NCBI GenBank assembly: GCA_905182995.1
Contig: CAJJDP010000115.1
Span: 48,765 to 112,764, forward strand
Source of the DNA: Paramecium octaurelia
Lineage: Eukaryota > Ciliophora > Oligohymenophorea > Peniculida > Parameciidae
Direction of reading: 5' to 3'
DNA length: 64,000 nt
Numbering within the stretch: position 1 is the stretch's first letter; each line of letters starts with the position of its first letter. Below are positions 12,265 through 25,320 of the stretch, piece by piece. The translations under genes and the position numbers were made by a program. The notes under the pieces were generated by a model. That model ran no database searches. It was not told the origin of the DNA and saw only the letters and a program-made list of their open reading frames with translations.

Positions 12265-13711
12265 AAATTTTTGCTCTGAGTGAAATTCCTAATTTTGGTT
12301 ATCTTAATTAGTCATTCATAAGACTTTTCTCAATCTGTTAAATATTTATTATATCACCCCTATCTCTTCATGTCACCCAAACAATAGATTTTTTATGAGT
12401 TTCATCAGAGGAATATTTGTTAGAAAATTCAGACACTTCTTCTTTCTTACGCTTGCGTTTGCACTATAGTCTTATTCTAGTTTTTGGAATTCTCTGATCT
12501 TACTCTTGATTCGATAAATATAAAGAGAAAAAATAAGGATGAATGTATAATAATAATAGTTAGAACAGCAATTTTAAGTTATACTATCACATAAATCAAA
12601 AAAATCGTGTGATATCATTTGTATATTGGCTTCAGTTAATTTTGAATTTATTCATCACAAGAATAAAGCTTTCTACTATAATTATAATTTTAAGATCATT
12701 TTCAATTGTTGGCTAATTTCAGAAATTAAAGCAAATGTCAACAATATCAGCCTTAACTTTAGTATTTTCAGGCTTTTTATTTAATGTCTAGCGTAAAATT
12801 CAATATCTGCTATTTAGTTTCTGCCTCATTTCTGATATCATCTTTTTAGTTATATAAATAGAGAAACGAATCTCTATAGCCCTAGGAAACACATTTGAGG
12901 CCTATTTTGGTTTTAGCTAAATCAATTCTTCGATCGAATTCTTCAAACACACTGTTTAGCTAATTTGCTTAATAATTTTTATACATAGCCAAGTTCTAAA
13001 GAATCCTCTCTATGTATGTGCCAAGCCCAATTAAACCTTAGTTAGATTAAGAAATGAATATTTTTCATTGCTTAATATTTGATGTTAGTTTATTTATCTT
13101 CAAATTTGAACAGGTAAGATTTACGAATAATATGATTATAAATTTAATTGAAAAATAAAGCATAATTGCCTATATCAGGGTTTAAATTATTTTTCTAAAC
13201 TTGCAAACCCAGCAACTTTTAATTTTACTATTAATCAAACCCTTATATTCCCTTTAAAAGTTTGTAACTATTAAAAATGGATCTGGCCAATGTTAACAAA
13301 ATCAGAAAAACAATGTTACTAGTATTTAAATAATTAAACTCTTGTTAAAGGATTTATTTTAACTTTAAATAGAATTTATTTTATTCTCTTTTAGATAAAA
13401 GCTTTATAGTTGCTTTATTATTAATTAAATAGTTAGATTTATTGTCATTACTTATTAAATTTATAATCAAATAACTTTAAGAAGATAATCAATATCTATT
13501 CCTATAGTTTCTCTCCTATTAAGTTAAGTCTTTGTATTCCAAAATGATTAATATGACATTTATAGTATAAAAATGACATTCAAATTAAATTTATAAGAAT
13601 GATTGGATTAAAAAACTTTGGGAACTTTAATTTATTTAAAATCTCTGACTTATTAATTAAAAAAGTAGACTTTAAATTTTATATTTTTTTAAGTAAATAA
13701 ATGTATTTTTT
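12265..13711. other. AT-rich region, possible minus-strand remnant
   Basis: On the minus strand at about 12380-12490 a frame reads a basic stretch (LQCKRKRKKEEVSEFSNKYS) that could be a nuclear-targeting tail. An overlapping frame is equally open, so nothing is called. Confidence 0.3.
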
Positions 13712-13940
13712 CATTAAATATTACGACCAGAAGAAGGAGATATAGTCGGTAAACATGGAAGAATTGCTTTAAGGATTAAAATAGGCTAGTCATCTTCCCA
13801 AGAAGGCCATTTTAAAGAGTCCCATCTGGTTGTGGAATAATATATCAGGATAAGATTTTGAATAGGTAATTTATTGAATTTTATTAAGGAGAAGATGAGG
13901 ATAGATATATAAAGGGAATGTTTAAATGTATGACGAATTG
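13712..13940 (+). pseudogene. hypothetical coding fragment
   Basis: Two adjoining plus-strand frames read as one protein segment: GKHGRIALRIKIGQSSSQEG, then after a shift near 13845 DKILNRQFIEFYQGEDEDRY. The base composition is less AT-rich than the flanks. No family recognised. Confidence 0.35.
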
Positions 13941-15256
13941 ATGGGCTGAGGAGAAAACATATTAATTTTTAATTAATACCTGATGGATTAATTCAATTGA
14001 AGTGAGTAGATGATGGAATCAGGGCAATATATAAATTTTTTCGAACTTAAATAGTTATAATGTAAATAAGAAGAATAATTTCTTATAACTTATATTTTAA
14101 TAACTACAATCACTATCACTTTATCTATTGTGATTGAATGGCTCTATTTCATTTATATCAAAAATTTCTTTGCTTTTACAATTTTATTGAAAATTGACTT
14201 GAATGAAAATTTTAAATCAATTTTTTTTTTGATTCAAAAATCTCTGCCTTTCTTTCATTATTTTTTTTTAATATTGAAAGTTTAGTTACTGAGTTATCCC
14301 ATAGAAGTATAGCAAATCGATGAGATCAAGAATTATAAAAGTTGATAAATTAACAAGGCAAAGAGTAGAACATGTCGTGCTATTTTTCATTGATAATTAT
14401 TTTAGTAATAAAACTAATTTGAAATAAACAGTTGCCTAAAATCTCATATCTTTCATCTATAAAATTCATTGAAAACCCTTAAACAAACTTTTAATATAAA
14501 AACAGAGCTTTTGATAAGCTAATAATATACTAATGAATTAAATTAAGTTTGAAATATTACTAATTGGCAGTAATTGAATGTATCCAATTATGTGTATTTA
14601 ATATCCAAATTAATTAATAAACCAATTTTATTATGGCTATAAATGCTTAAAATAATTTAAAATTGTATTTCTATATAATAATATTTTGAATAAATTTGAT
14701 GGCTGCTTAATTGATTTATGGCACAAAAAGTTTTGCTTATAGATTCAATTAACTGCTTTAATAATCTTTAAACTGCTTCTGTGTTAATCACAAAAGCTCT
14801 AATTATCGAAAAATATTAAAACTTTATTAGTTAAAATAATGCTGTAATTTCACAATTATTAATTATTCGCATCACATTATTTAATCAGCCTAAATAACAT
14901 TGAAATAACTCTAATTTACCTATTTTTAATTTATATTTTATTATAACAATGATAAATTTGAATTCTGAGACACTAACATCTACATTAATATAATTCTTTG
15001 AATTTCAAGAGTATAGCCTAAGTGGGAATGTCTAATCAATCTTTCAAAGGTATTTCAGGGTTAATAAACTAATTAAGCAGATTTATTGGGACAATAATTT
15101 AAGAATATTATTACTCCTTTAGGTCATTAATAGTATCTTAAAATAATGAACTCTTCATCTACCAATTAGTAACCTGATTTAAGTACATTTAATTGACTCA
15201 TTTAAAGCGTTTCCTTAACTTCTAAATTCCATATTTAACACTTAATTAAGTAGAAA
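13941..15256. other. AT-rich region without a supported gene
   Basis: Nothing could be supported on either strand. Confidence 0.4.
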
Positions 15257-15720
15257 TCATGGACAAGTTTTAGAAGAGCATACGTCTGTAAGAAATTGAC
15301 TGTTCCTTTTAATACTTTCTTTGATGAGATCCTTGATTCCATCATAACTCATCAATTTTAATATTCCCATATTTTCTTTTTCACCAAATACAATACTTAA
15401 CAATTATCTAGGTATCATTGAACATAAGTACTCCTTAAGTCAATACAGAATTGATTACAATCATTTAATGCTATTATCGATAAGACTTGCCATCCCTTTA
15501 GATTTTAATCACATAATTGAATCTCCTAGATTGGAAAGGTAGAGATTAGTTAAGTTGTTCAAAATGGGATTATTGATTACACTTTTAAATTTGCTTCTGT
15601 ATTACTTAAATACAATTAGTACTCGCCTTATCTCTATAGTATCAAGAATCATTTGATACTCTCAAGCTTTGACTCAAGATGCTTTATGCGAATCTGAATG
15701 CTTATGCTAATTCTTGCTTC
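15257..15720 (-). pseudogene. hypothetical minus-strand coding fragment
   Basis: Read on the minus strand, an open frame runs for about 90 codons (RRFNYVIKIQRDGKSYRQQ, then MIVINSVLTQGVLMFNDTQI) and continues after a frame change as IVFGEKENMGILKLMSYDGI, then KDLIKESIKRNSQFL, ending at TCA 15257-15259. Both halves are coding-like. No family recognised. The frame change may be decay, an unrecognised intron or an unexcised insertion. Confidence 0.4.
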
Positions 15721-15965
15721 CTATTTGGTCATTTTATTTCAAAAAATGGTAATTACATAATATAGTATTTTTGCTTAAAAATCATTTTCCTAATTTTCAT
15801 TTATAACACTAGGATAAATTTATGGGATAATAATTTATGATTATTCATTTTAAAAATGAAGATAGCTTCATTTTGATTTATACACAATCCTTAAATTGTA
15901 ATAGGCATTTTTTATAAGAAAAATTGAATATCGTCTTATTTACTTAACTGATATTTCTGATGATA

Positions 15966-16840
15966 GTTTAGTAAATTAGGATCACGACCAGATAATGGGT
16001 AAGTTTTAAATGATATTCTTGAAAATTTGGATGTAGAAAGTACAAAAAATCAAGTTGAATTACAATTCATATCCCTTGAATTCCGTAATCTCTCTACCCT
16101 ATCAAACCTGTTGATGACTTTTTCTACCATTAAATAATTTTTTAATTTAGGAATTTAATAGGATTCTTGTGAATCAAATTGTCTTCACTATCTGTATGCT
16201 TACACGGAATCATTTTTATGTGATGGTAAATGCTGATCAAATCTTAAGCCGTTTTTCTCTTTACACAATTTATTCCAGGAACACTACAAAAATTTAACAT
16301 TAATGTCCCTAAATGTATATTTGATTGCTTTACGTAACAAAGTAACCTTCTAAACCAATTTAAAAACCCTCTTTGTCAATCTATCTGGTGATATACAAGA
16401 TGGATGGTTTTTTTGCAATCCAAATTATAGATACAATTTCTTGATTTTCTATGAAATTTGAAAAGTCTTGTTTCTCTGCTAGAGTTCTAGGAATACCAGG
16501 AGTGCTAGGAATAATCAATTTCCTAATAGTAAAATTACTTGTCAGTATGGCAACTACTACTTCCGACCATGTGCACCTACTTTAGGCAATGTATCTCACA
16601 TAATAATTTAGATATATGCATGGTTAAGACTTTAAGTTGTTCAGGTTTAGTTTCTCAAAATTGTTAATAAGGTTCAAAAGCAAGTGGAGATTGTCATTGT
16701 TATGTTGATAGAATATGTACAAATTTCACCTTAACAACTTATGAAAATTATTATAGTAAATTTTTGAATTCATACACAAGAACAATCTTATTTCTAATAA
16801 ATCTCGTTTCGTATTCGTCAGAAATTCATGTTAAATACTG
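15966..16840 (+). pseudogene. Cys-rich extracellular protein, broken
   Basis: A run of plus-strand frames shares a Cys-rich character. Examples are DSCESNCLHYLYAYTESFLC, INVPKCIFDCFTQ, ITCQYGNYYFRPCAPTL and a final frame with GDCHCYVDRICTNFTLTTYE. The last frame ends at about 16838 with a hydrophobic stretch (TILFLINLVSY), possibly a GPI-anchor or membrane signal. Regularly spaced Cys pairs are typical of Paramecium surface-antigen-like and furin-like proteins. At least three frame changes separate the pieces, so it is a pseudogene or carries unexcised insertions or introns. Confidence 0.5.
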
Positions 16841-18022
16841 ATAATAATAGTTTTTAATTCAAATTTAAATTTTTTATTTAAATATTTGATATTATTAATT
16901 AAGATATATTACGAGAATTAAAGTTATAGAAGTTCTTTTAATATCTTTTATATAATAAAAGTTTTTCAGAATACTTATTCTATTAAGTTTTTTTTTGTTA
17001 ATTGGATACTCTAGGGGATAATTTATATGAATGACATCGATATCCTAATTTCGTGTCTTATTGAAATCAATTAGTTCTATCTTTTGTAAGTTTTAACCTT
17101 AAAGTTCCCTCAAAAACTAACATTCATTAAGCTAATTAAAATGCAATAATTAATAACCAAATCATTATTTTTTCATTTTAACCAATCTTATCAGTAAATT
17201 TTATCAAAATTTCAAAGGATAGCTAAAGTAAATTATATTTATAGACCAATATATGATATTCTGTGCAGAATAATTCATTCTCATCAACACTATGATAAAG
17301 CATTATTACAACATAGAATGTCATTTTTTATTTAATTTTTCGTTATTTTCCAAAAGCCATATTATATTACATAATGAACAATGGAGTTACTCATCAATAT
17401 AATGTTTATTAATAAATTTATCTTTTTAACTCAGATTAAGTTTCCTTTCTTTTCCCTTCTAAACTAAACATCCTTTTACTACTTCTGTATTCAACACAAG
17501 AGCAAAAATCATTTCAGTTTTAGTATTGAATTCATCATCTCAATATCCAATTATTGTCATTTTTTAAAGCTTAAGTTAATTTCTACATCTTAATCATTAA
17601 CACTTATAATTGCATTTAATCGTTGTTAATAGTTTGATTGATTGTATTGTGTTAATCCTTGCCTTTAATAATTTATCACAACCATATATTTTCGGATGTT
17701 GTATTTTTAAGTGATCTAAATAAGAATTAAAATTCAGAATTACAAATTTACTGTAGATATGATTTCTAATGAATTCCAAAGAAGAAGTGTTTCAAGCGAT
17801 TAGTATTTATTATTGAAAAAAAGAGAAAGCTACCTAATTAATTTCTCTATAATCAACAATACATATTATATTTCTAATTGTTATTCTGTAATGATTAATT
17901 TAGTCAATATCATTTTTAAATATTTTTCTTAACATATAAAGAATATGTAGCCTTTGTTCATAATTTTTGGAATCCATATTATTCTATTAAATTCAAAAGC
18001 TTTAACCTGCCAGGCATTGCAA
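16841..18022. other. AT-rich intergenic region
   Basis: No supported coding sequence, RNA gene or repeat. Confidence 0.45.
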
Positions 18023-19500
18023 ATGTAACCAAAAATAACATGTAATATCAACCTGATAGATTGTTTTATATCGGGAGGGGATGAAGAAGATTACTACAAA
18101 CTTGAACATGTTGATAAAGAAATTATATAAAAATCCTTTACTATCCCTTACAAAAATATGCCTATTTAGATTTCAATTTTCAATAGATTAGAATAAGATA
18201 TGATCTAAATGAAACTCATTTGTTCATTGCTTCTGAATTATACATATTATAATAAAAAAAATAAAACAGATTATATGAGTTATGATACATTGAAGAATTA
18301 TGAAAACATTCATCTTTTAGAGAGCATTAAAATAGAAACAAATATATTATCAGAGGAAAGTTGTGATGAAATTTATTAACTAGAAGATGGAAGAATAATT
18401 TTATTTTGCTTGAAATTATTTATTCTTAACAATATTCAGTAAGTGTAGAAGGAGATATTGTTCTTCTTCTAGAATAGGATGTTTCGGATTAAATTTAACA
18501 TTATTGCAAGAAGAAACAGAATAAAATATAAGGCAAGAATTAATTTATAATATCATTTATTCAATGTTCACATTGGAAAATTTTTTAAATTAATAAACAA
18601 GAAATCTCAATTATTTTGGAATCCAAAATGAAAGATGACGAGTCGGTCATTAAATTATTTTCTAAAGTAAATGATGTATAATTATGTCCATTAATATAGA
18701 ATATTCTACACATTTAAGAAGATAATCATTATATTCAAGTTTTTTATGGAAATAATTAAGTAGCAACTCTTTTATGCTTCAATAGTGAAAATTAATTTGA
18801 AGTATAATACCAGTAAAGCCAAATACAAATAGTCTGTTAATTACATATTCAAATATGACTAAGTATGAACCATTTAAGAAAATCGAAAATGAGATTGTCT
18901 AAATTATACTTTTGAAGTCGATAATATTCATTAACTTTCTAATTATCTCTTTCTTTAAAATTAAACATAATTAATAATTAGAATAGATCACCATTTAATT
19001 TAAAGATATGAAATTTTAAATACATAATTAAATTTCTTTGAATAAAGTAACCTATTTTATCAAATAGATCATAGTAAGAATTGATTTAATTCTATAAATA
19101 TTTTCCAATGATTAGCTTTATTGAACCTAAATTAAAATTTGTTTAAGTCATTTAAAAATTGGATAACACCAACAATTAATTATTATATGAGTGTTTCAGA
19201 ATGAAATATGAAAATAAATCGAATGAGAAAAGGGTGTAATTGGAAGAGATTTTTTTATTTAAAGATTGTGAACTTAAGCAGGAAACAACAGTAGTTATAG
19301 AAAGCTTTATGTAATTTTCGGATCATCAATTTATCATAGGCTGATCCGAACATTATTCAAATAAAGAAGCTCTAAAATAATTATTACAATTTTGGAATCT
19401 GTTAAATATATCCGAAGTTTATTAGTAAGATTTTGTGATATCGTACTACTTATTTGATATTTACACATTGTTATATTGAAGATAAAATTGCCTTGAAAAA
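18023..19500 (+). pseudogene. large hypothetical protein, broken (possible beta-propeller type)
   Basis: ATG 18023 starts a frame with CNINLIDCFISGGDEEDYYK and later LKNYENIHLLESIKIETNIL and EIYQLEDGRIILFC. After a shift near 18438 the next frame carries VEGDIVLLLEQDVSDQIQ and KMKDDESVIKLFSKVND. Further shifts lead to LKFVQVIQKLDNTNNQLLYE and EIFLFKDCELKQETTVVIES. Repeated short beta-type segments with 'DGRIILF'-like strands suggest a propeller-like fold, but no named family is recognised. At least three frame changes occur. Confidence 0.45.
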
Positions 19501-19698
19501 AATTTAATCTTAAATGAGAAACCCTGAGAATTGAAACTTGATGTATTGATTTATTTTTCAACTTACCTTCCTTATTTTAAAGAACTTAAACATTCAAATT
19601 TTAACTAGTTGTTAATCAAATTAATGAGAAAAAATATAATATAACTATATGTAATATTAATTTTGATTATATAAATAATATTAATTTTTAAATAGAGA

Positions 19699-22094
19699 AT
19701 GGAGGAGAGTGATATGAGAATATGTTAAAAACATAAAATGGAGATAATTATAGTGGATCTTGAAAGTAGGATTGCTTAGGAAGATAGATGTTTATGTGTA
19801 AGATGTATAATTGAAAGAATGGATAAGAAGAGAATGAGTTTGATTGATGAAACAACGGATATGATTAAAGAAATGAAAATGAATGAATAAAATTAAAAGA
19901 TTAAGGATAATAAGAAGAGATTAGATAATTTGAATGGAATTGAATAATTATTAAGAGAACTTAAATAAAATATGGATTCTCTATTTGATAAGATATTTAT
20001 TAATATTCAATTGAAATTGAGTTAGATATCAAAAGATATAAGTAATGTTGAATCATAATCTATTATATTTAATTTTTAGGATGATATTGAAAGATTATCT
20101 TAATATTAAGAATATTAAATTAATGAATAATCAATTAAATTAATTGAAGATGATCATAAATTTATAGAGCAAATACAAAAATAATTAGAATCTTTTATAA
20201 ATTCTGAATAATATAATAAATTAATGAATAATTCAAATATTGTTAAGAAATCTGAATTAGAATAGGATTTAATAAATAATGAATAGAAATATGAAATCAT
20301 AAAAGTATAAGATTATGTATATTATTATGTATTTATAATAAATTAGAAAACACCTGCATTGAAAATGATTTGCTAAGAACATACTAAAGAAATTATAATG
20401 TTTAATTTGAATGCAAATTGTAATTCATAACCAAGAATGGCTTGTGTTAAATGTGTTTAATAATATCCTGCATAATATACTCCTTTAGAAGATGTCAATA
20501 TTTAATGGGAATCATATTAAAAGAGAAATTAAACTAATTTGAATGAATTATAAAATACAAGGAATTCTATTTAATAGAAAATACTTAAAATGATTTAAGA
20601 GATTAAATTATAAAATGATCAAATATTTGATGAATTAATATAATCTTTAATTAATTAAGAATAATCAATAGAATAGATGAATTAGAATGAAATTAATAAT
20701 AAATCAATTAATTAATTAACATCTAATTAAATAAATGAAATAATAAATTAATTAAGTTAAATTGATAAATTCAAAACATAAAAAGATCATAAAATGAATA
20801 TTGAAAAGATTGATTAAATATTCTATTCAGATTTAAAATCTAGATTTGAACATTTAATTTAATATTAATAAATAAATGTTTAAAGATTCAATTAAATTCT
20901 TATTAATGATAATAAAGTAATTAATGAAATTGATAATTTAATATAATCAACATAAGATGATTCATAAGAATCTATCGAAATAAATTAAATACTAGAATAA
21001 ATTAGATAATTTATGTATAAATCTGTTAATTTTGAATTTTCATAAACACTATTTATTCAAACTATTAATTAATATATAAAGATTAAGGAAAATATCTAGA
21101 ATTTATAATAGATTTTAAGTAATAAAATAGAAAAGTCTTAAGAATTACAATGCATATTCAATGAATTCAATAATTATTCAGATAAATTCAATGAAGATTA
21201 CATTTAATTTTAATAATATATAGAAATCAATTAAAAAGTGAATGAAATTACATAATTAAAAGAATAAATTGATTCTATTCTAAAAGAAAAATCATAATAA
21301 ACAACTTAATTTGAAAATGATTTGATAAAAATGAAATAATAAATAGAATCTATTAATAAACAAAATTTAGAATCAAAGAATTCCTTTGAGAAATAAATTA
21401 AAACAAAAGAAGAAGATAACAAATAATTAAAAGAATTAATAGAATAAATTAAAAAATAAAATCTAAATTTAGAATAGAATTTAAATAACTTTGCTGTAAT
21501 ATTTCATTAATATTATTAATATAGCCATCATAATATCAGAAGTAATTAAATTTTTCCTAAACACATAAACATCCAAGTTGTGAAGTAACATAAAATGGAA
21601 AGATGGTTTAAAATGGTGCTTATTGTCTATGTGATTAAGTCATTCCTAAAAATGGAGTCACATCATTTGCATTTAAAATCATTTAATTAAATTAATCTTG
21701 TTTCATTGGTATTGGAATGAGAGAAATCATATAAAAAAATAATTATGAGGGAAATGTTGTTTTTGGGTGTGGGTATTTATTTATTTTATTCTATTTGATC
21801 ATATACAATAGCATCAGATAAACGTTGTTTTTCACACCATGAATAGGATAAAAATAATTAACGCTTATCATTTAATTTCACAATTAATGATATCATAATA
21901 GTAGAAGTTAACATTTAAAATAGAAACATCAAATGGATCAAAGCAAATACAAATCAATCATTTGTAATTATTCTAACACTATTATATAATAGAATCTTTC
22001 AATAGAAACAACTTATGATTTATATCCATGCTTATGGGTGTGTATGAACGGAGAGAATGGTAATAAAATTTAAATATTAGAATAATTATTATGA
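19699..22094 (+). CDS. TRIM-like protein: zinc motifs, coiled coil, SPRY-like C-terminal domain
   Basis: Predicted product 759 aa. It begins with a B-box-like Cys/His motif (C-x2-H ... C-x-C-x2-C within the first 45 residues), then a long Gln-rich coiled coil. A second Cys/His motif (MICQEHTKE ... MACVKCVQQYP) lies near residue 220, followed by more coiled coil. The last 180 residues (KHPSCEVTQNGKMVQNGAYC onward) form a beta-rich SPRY/B30.2-like domain. This layout recalls TRIM proteins without a RING. Introns at 20317-20346 (30 nt), 21496-21524 (29 nt) and 21964-21992 (29 nt) fit GT...TAG. One further 28-bp TA-bounded segment (21774-21801) must be removed to keep the frame; with it gone the length is exactly 760 codons including TGA. 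It belongs to a large Paramecium family; the cellular role is unknown. Confidence 0.9.
21774..21801 (+). mobile_element. retained 28-bp IES candidate
   Basis: The segment starts with TA (TATTTATT...) and is followed by TA. It has no GT...AG boundaries compatible with the needed phase, so it is not a normal intron. Removing it changes the reading from a TGA-terminated frame to GCGYTIASDKRCFSHHEQD, matching the SPRY-like family, and makes the whole gene length divisible by three. 26-28 bp is the commonest IES length in Paramecium. The ends fit TAYAGYNR only weakly. Confidence 0.7.
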
Positions 22095-22861
22095 TATTAT
22101 TAATTTCTTAAATATTATTCTAAAGATTATCAAATCTCTAAAATTATAAATAAAAATATTCCTAAAATACTAATTTACTATTAAATCAATATCACCGTTA
22201 TTGTATATTTAACAAAGCACAACAAATTGTAAACTTCATTCCTTTTCTTATATTGTTAAAATTCTCACCCCTTCTGAAAATCTTTAGGAAAACCTAAATA
22301 TCAATGATTAGAACTAAATAATATTTATATCCATTGAATTTTCTATTACTTAATTAAACAACCTTTATGTGTACACTTCGGATAATCTGCTGATTTTCAA
22401 AAAAGTCAGAATAAAGTAGTAATTTTAACCTTTCTCGTCAATCTCTAAATTGTAATCAAAATTTTAAGAAATTGTTTAATTCGTAATCCACTACGTAATT
22501 TTTTGGTACTCATTTAATTAATACTGTTACGATTTATTTTATATAAAGAAAGATGATAAAGTTTACAAATATTTCATTTTGGATCTAATTGCAAAAATTT
22601 GAGGAAGAATCTAGGATTAAATTATTTTATTTAATATTAATTACAATTGTCATTTCCATAATGTTAATGAACACTTCTAAGCATATAATCCAGTCTATTA
22701 AAAATAGGAATTGGCTTTCCTTCTCTTTAGAAAGGGTTTATCGATAAAATTAGAATGAAGTTTTATCTTTTAATAGTTTTATCAAATTTGAGGATAAATG
22801 ATTTCACTATTTGATAATTCGTTTAAATCTTAAGCACTTTAATTTTTCTTTATTATGCTGA
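22095..22861. other. AT-rich spacer
   Basis: No supported feature. Confidence 0.45.
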
Positions 22862-23689
22862 TTAATCATTCAACAGGATTCAGTAGGTCGAATCCGGAAA
22901 GGGAATTTTGAAATAGTGATAAATGATCCTAAATCATATCTGGCTAAGTATTATAAAATGACTAATTTACTCCTTCATCATTTAACAACCTATCTCATCA
23001 AGAGAGATTCAAATAGATAATAATTGAGTGTGTTAGGCAGTTTAACTTTTAGCTGTGCCGAAGAGTTGCTGTCTCAATTCTGTTTTGTTGTTCGCTAGCC
23101 AATATTAAACAAGGGATCTGGGATGCTTAATGCAAGTAGGAGGGAAGATTTTAGCGAAGTGTCCTCAGGTATGATTAGATTACATTCCAAAGAGTATCTC
23201 TTTAAGACCAATATGATGTCTTTTACACAAGATTTAAATTATGACTATTCTAAGAAAAAGCTAAAAAGTCACTTAAATCGTCAAGAGCAATGTCAAATGT
23301 CAAGAAGAGAGACAAGTAAAATGGCCATGTGTTATAAAGATGTTAAGGAAGAAAAGAGTTATTGTATTGGCTACCATTTTTTCACTTATCAGCTGAATTA
23401 AAGATAGCAAATAATTATTTGTCTTTTATTAATTTTTTCTACGATTAAGATAATTTATTTAATGAGTGAAAAAGATCATAAAAAGATTTTGAATTGCAAA
23501 AAAATTATTAAAATAGACGTGATAAATTGCTCCTAGTAAATTGTATCTTTTTGTATGCTTTTCTATTTTCTTTCGACGATTATGAACAGAATTTACATAA
23601 CAATATTCACAAGCATCACTTATGAAGCAACAAAATACTCATAATCTAAGCATAGATTTATGCATTTAACAAATGGCAAAGCATTTTGA
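22862..23689 (+). CDS. hypothetical protein, 275-codon open frame
   Basis: This is the longest unspliced frame without a family assignment here. It opens after TGA 22859-22861 and ends at TGA 23687-23689; the first Met is at 22958. It begins with DSVGRIRKGNFEIVINDPKS and includes MLNASRREDFSEVSSGMIRL, a basic central part and hydrophobic stretches (IIICLLLIFSTIKIIYLM; FCMLFYFLSTIM). The same phase continues past the TGA for another 170 codons and a further short stretch, so one or two TGA codons may be mutations in a longer gene. Slightly higher GC than the flanks. It could be a membrane protein or a decayed element gene. Confidence 0.42.
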
Positions 23690-25320
23690 GTTGAATATCA
23701 CAAAGCATGGGAACAACCACAAATTATATCAGTGCAAGATTGGCCAAAGACGCCTACATTAATCATAAGAGTTAAAAGATGTATTAAAAAGCATATCATC
23801 CAGTAAATTAAACATTTAATAAATAAGTAATAGTATCTAAGCTGCAGTTAGTAAAAGGAAATCTTGAGCGTTCATACTACTTCTTTCAAGAAGGATTCAT
23901 CTATTACAAGATAGAATGGAATGCATGATCCAGCTAATCCTGAATCTAAGAATTTATTTGGTGTAGAGCAATATTGCCAGATTTAAGTTAAATATCAGGT
24001 AATGGATGATCAAGTAAATATCTACTTTCGCAGCTTAAGACATAAACTGTTATCATTGGCAAACCTTACACCATTTTTAATAAATTCACTTAATTTGAAT
24101 TCATTTTTTATAGGAAATAATTAAGTAGAACAAATTTAGGACATCTATTACAATCATGACTATGACTGGTAGAAGCAAGAGCAGAATTTAAAAATGATTA
24201 CCTGAAAGAATCAAAAAGAGCTTTAAAAATACATACTAATAAATGAAGGAGCTTCAAATGTAACACTATGTAATATAGCTACCACAAGAATAAACAATGT
24301 ACCCACAAAATCTCATGAAACATGCCTCTCGTTAGCCATGATGCAAAGGATAACGTATTTTCAAAGATGTAAAAATTAACCAAGACGATGAGCATTAACA
24401 TGATGTAGTTGATAGATAGGAGCTATAATGTAGATTTTCAGAACATGCTGAGCAATATTTTGAACATATGCTCAAAGAGGATGGTGATACTCAAAGTAAT
24501 TTAAACAATAAGAAGAACATCATAGAATCCGGTTCCAGTTAATGAATGAAATGTCCTTGATATCTTAATACACTTGGCACTGGCAATTGTGATGTGCTCA
24601 AATCATGAGTTTATAAACAGATTTATCACAAAAAGGAGAAAATAAAAACTAGCCAGAAGCGAAACATTATTATAGAGAGCTTTCAAAATTTGTTGACGTA
24701 TTATTTTAGCATGCCCTCCAATATACACTATGTAAATAATCAATAAAAATTATCCCATCCAGTATTAGTACATCACTTACAGGAAGAATCTCAAGCTGAT
24801 GGTAGCATTTTCTACTTTTAGGACGAGGTTTAAAAATACAGGTGATAGGAGAGAGCCATCATTATATCCTCCATTATTTATATTAGAATTGAGAAACTAT
24901 TTTAACCACTTCCTAGTGCAAATAATGGGTATGATCCAGTGATTCCTGGATCTAATGATTGATTTTGGCTGGTTTAATATGACCATAACCACTATAAGCA
25001 CTTTTAGTTGTTAACTATATATTATTGGAAAGTTTTGCAAATTATAAATTGGTAGTTAAGGTTTAAGAGTAATATATAGGGGCATGATGCAGATGAATCC
25101 TTGGGCAAAAAAGACCGTGGCTATTGTAATAGTGTAATGACCAAAACAGACTAGACATTGGTATGGATTGTAAGAAGATGTACCAAACTCTAAACTGAGC
25201 AAATAATGCAAGATATACAATAGTAATTCGCTTGCTGTTATGCAGAAAAGTACCAGCTCCAGAATTTTTGAGGGATATATCCATATGCCTAAAGTGCCAT
25301 GACATTAAAGATGATTTTAC
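23690..25320 (+). pseudogene. decayed large coding region of unknown family
   Basis: Directly after TGA 23687-23689 the same phase reads on (WEQPQIISVQDWPKTP; DPANPESKNLFGVEQYCQI) to TGA 24211-24213, then again to 24388. Other phases then take over: EHAEQYFEHMLKEDGDTQSN, ANNGYDPVIPGSNDQFWLVQ and GHDADESLGKKDRGYCNSVM, the last ending near 25290. The sequence is richer in GC and in rare codons than its surroundings. DP-x2-P-x-S is found twice about 1 kb apart, suggesting internal repetition. No transposase signature was seen. The order and strand are consistent with one large decayed gene, probably including the frame at 22862. Confidence 0.4.

Noticed and set aside
23650-25320. Transposon gene (Tc1/mariner or other)
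   Set aside because: No DDE/DDD catalytic pattern, helix-turn-helix or terminal inverted repeats could be seen.
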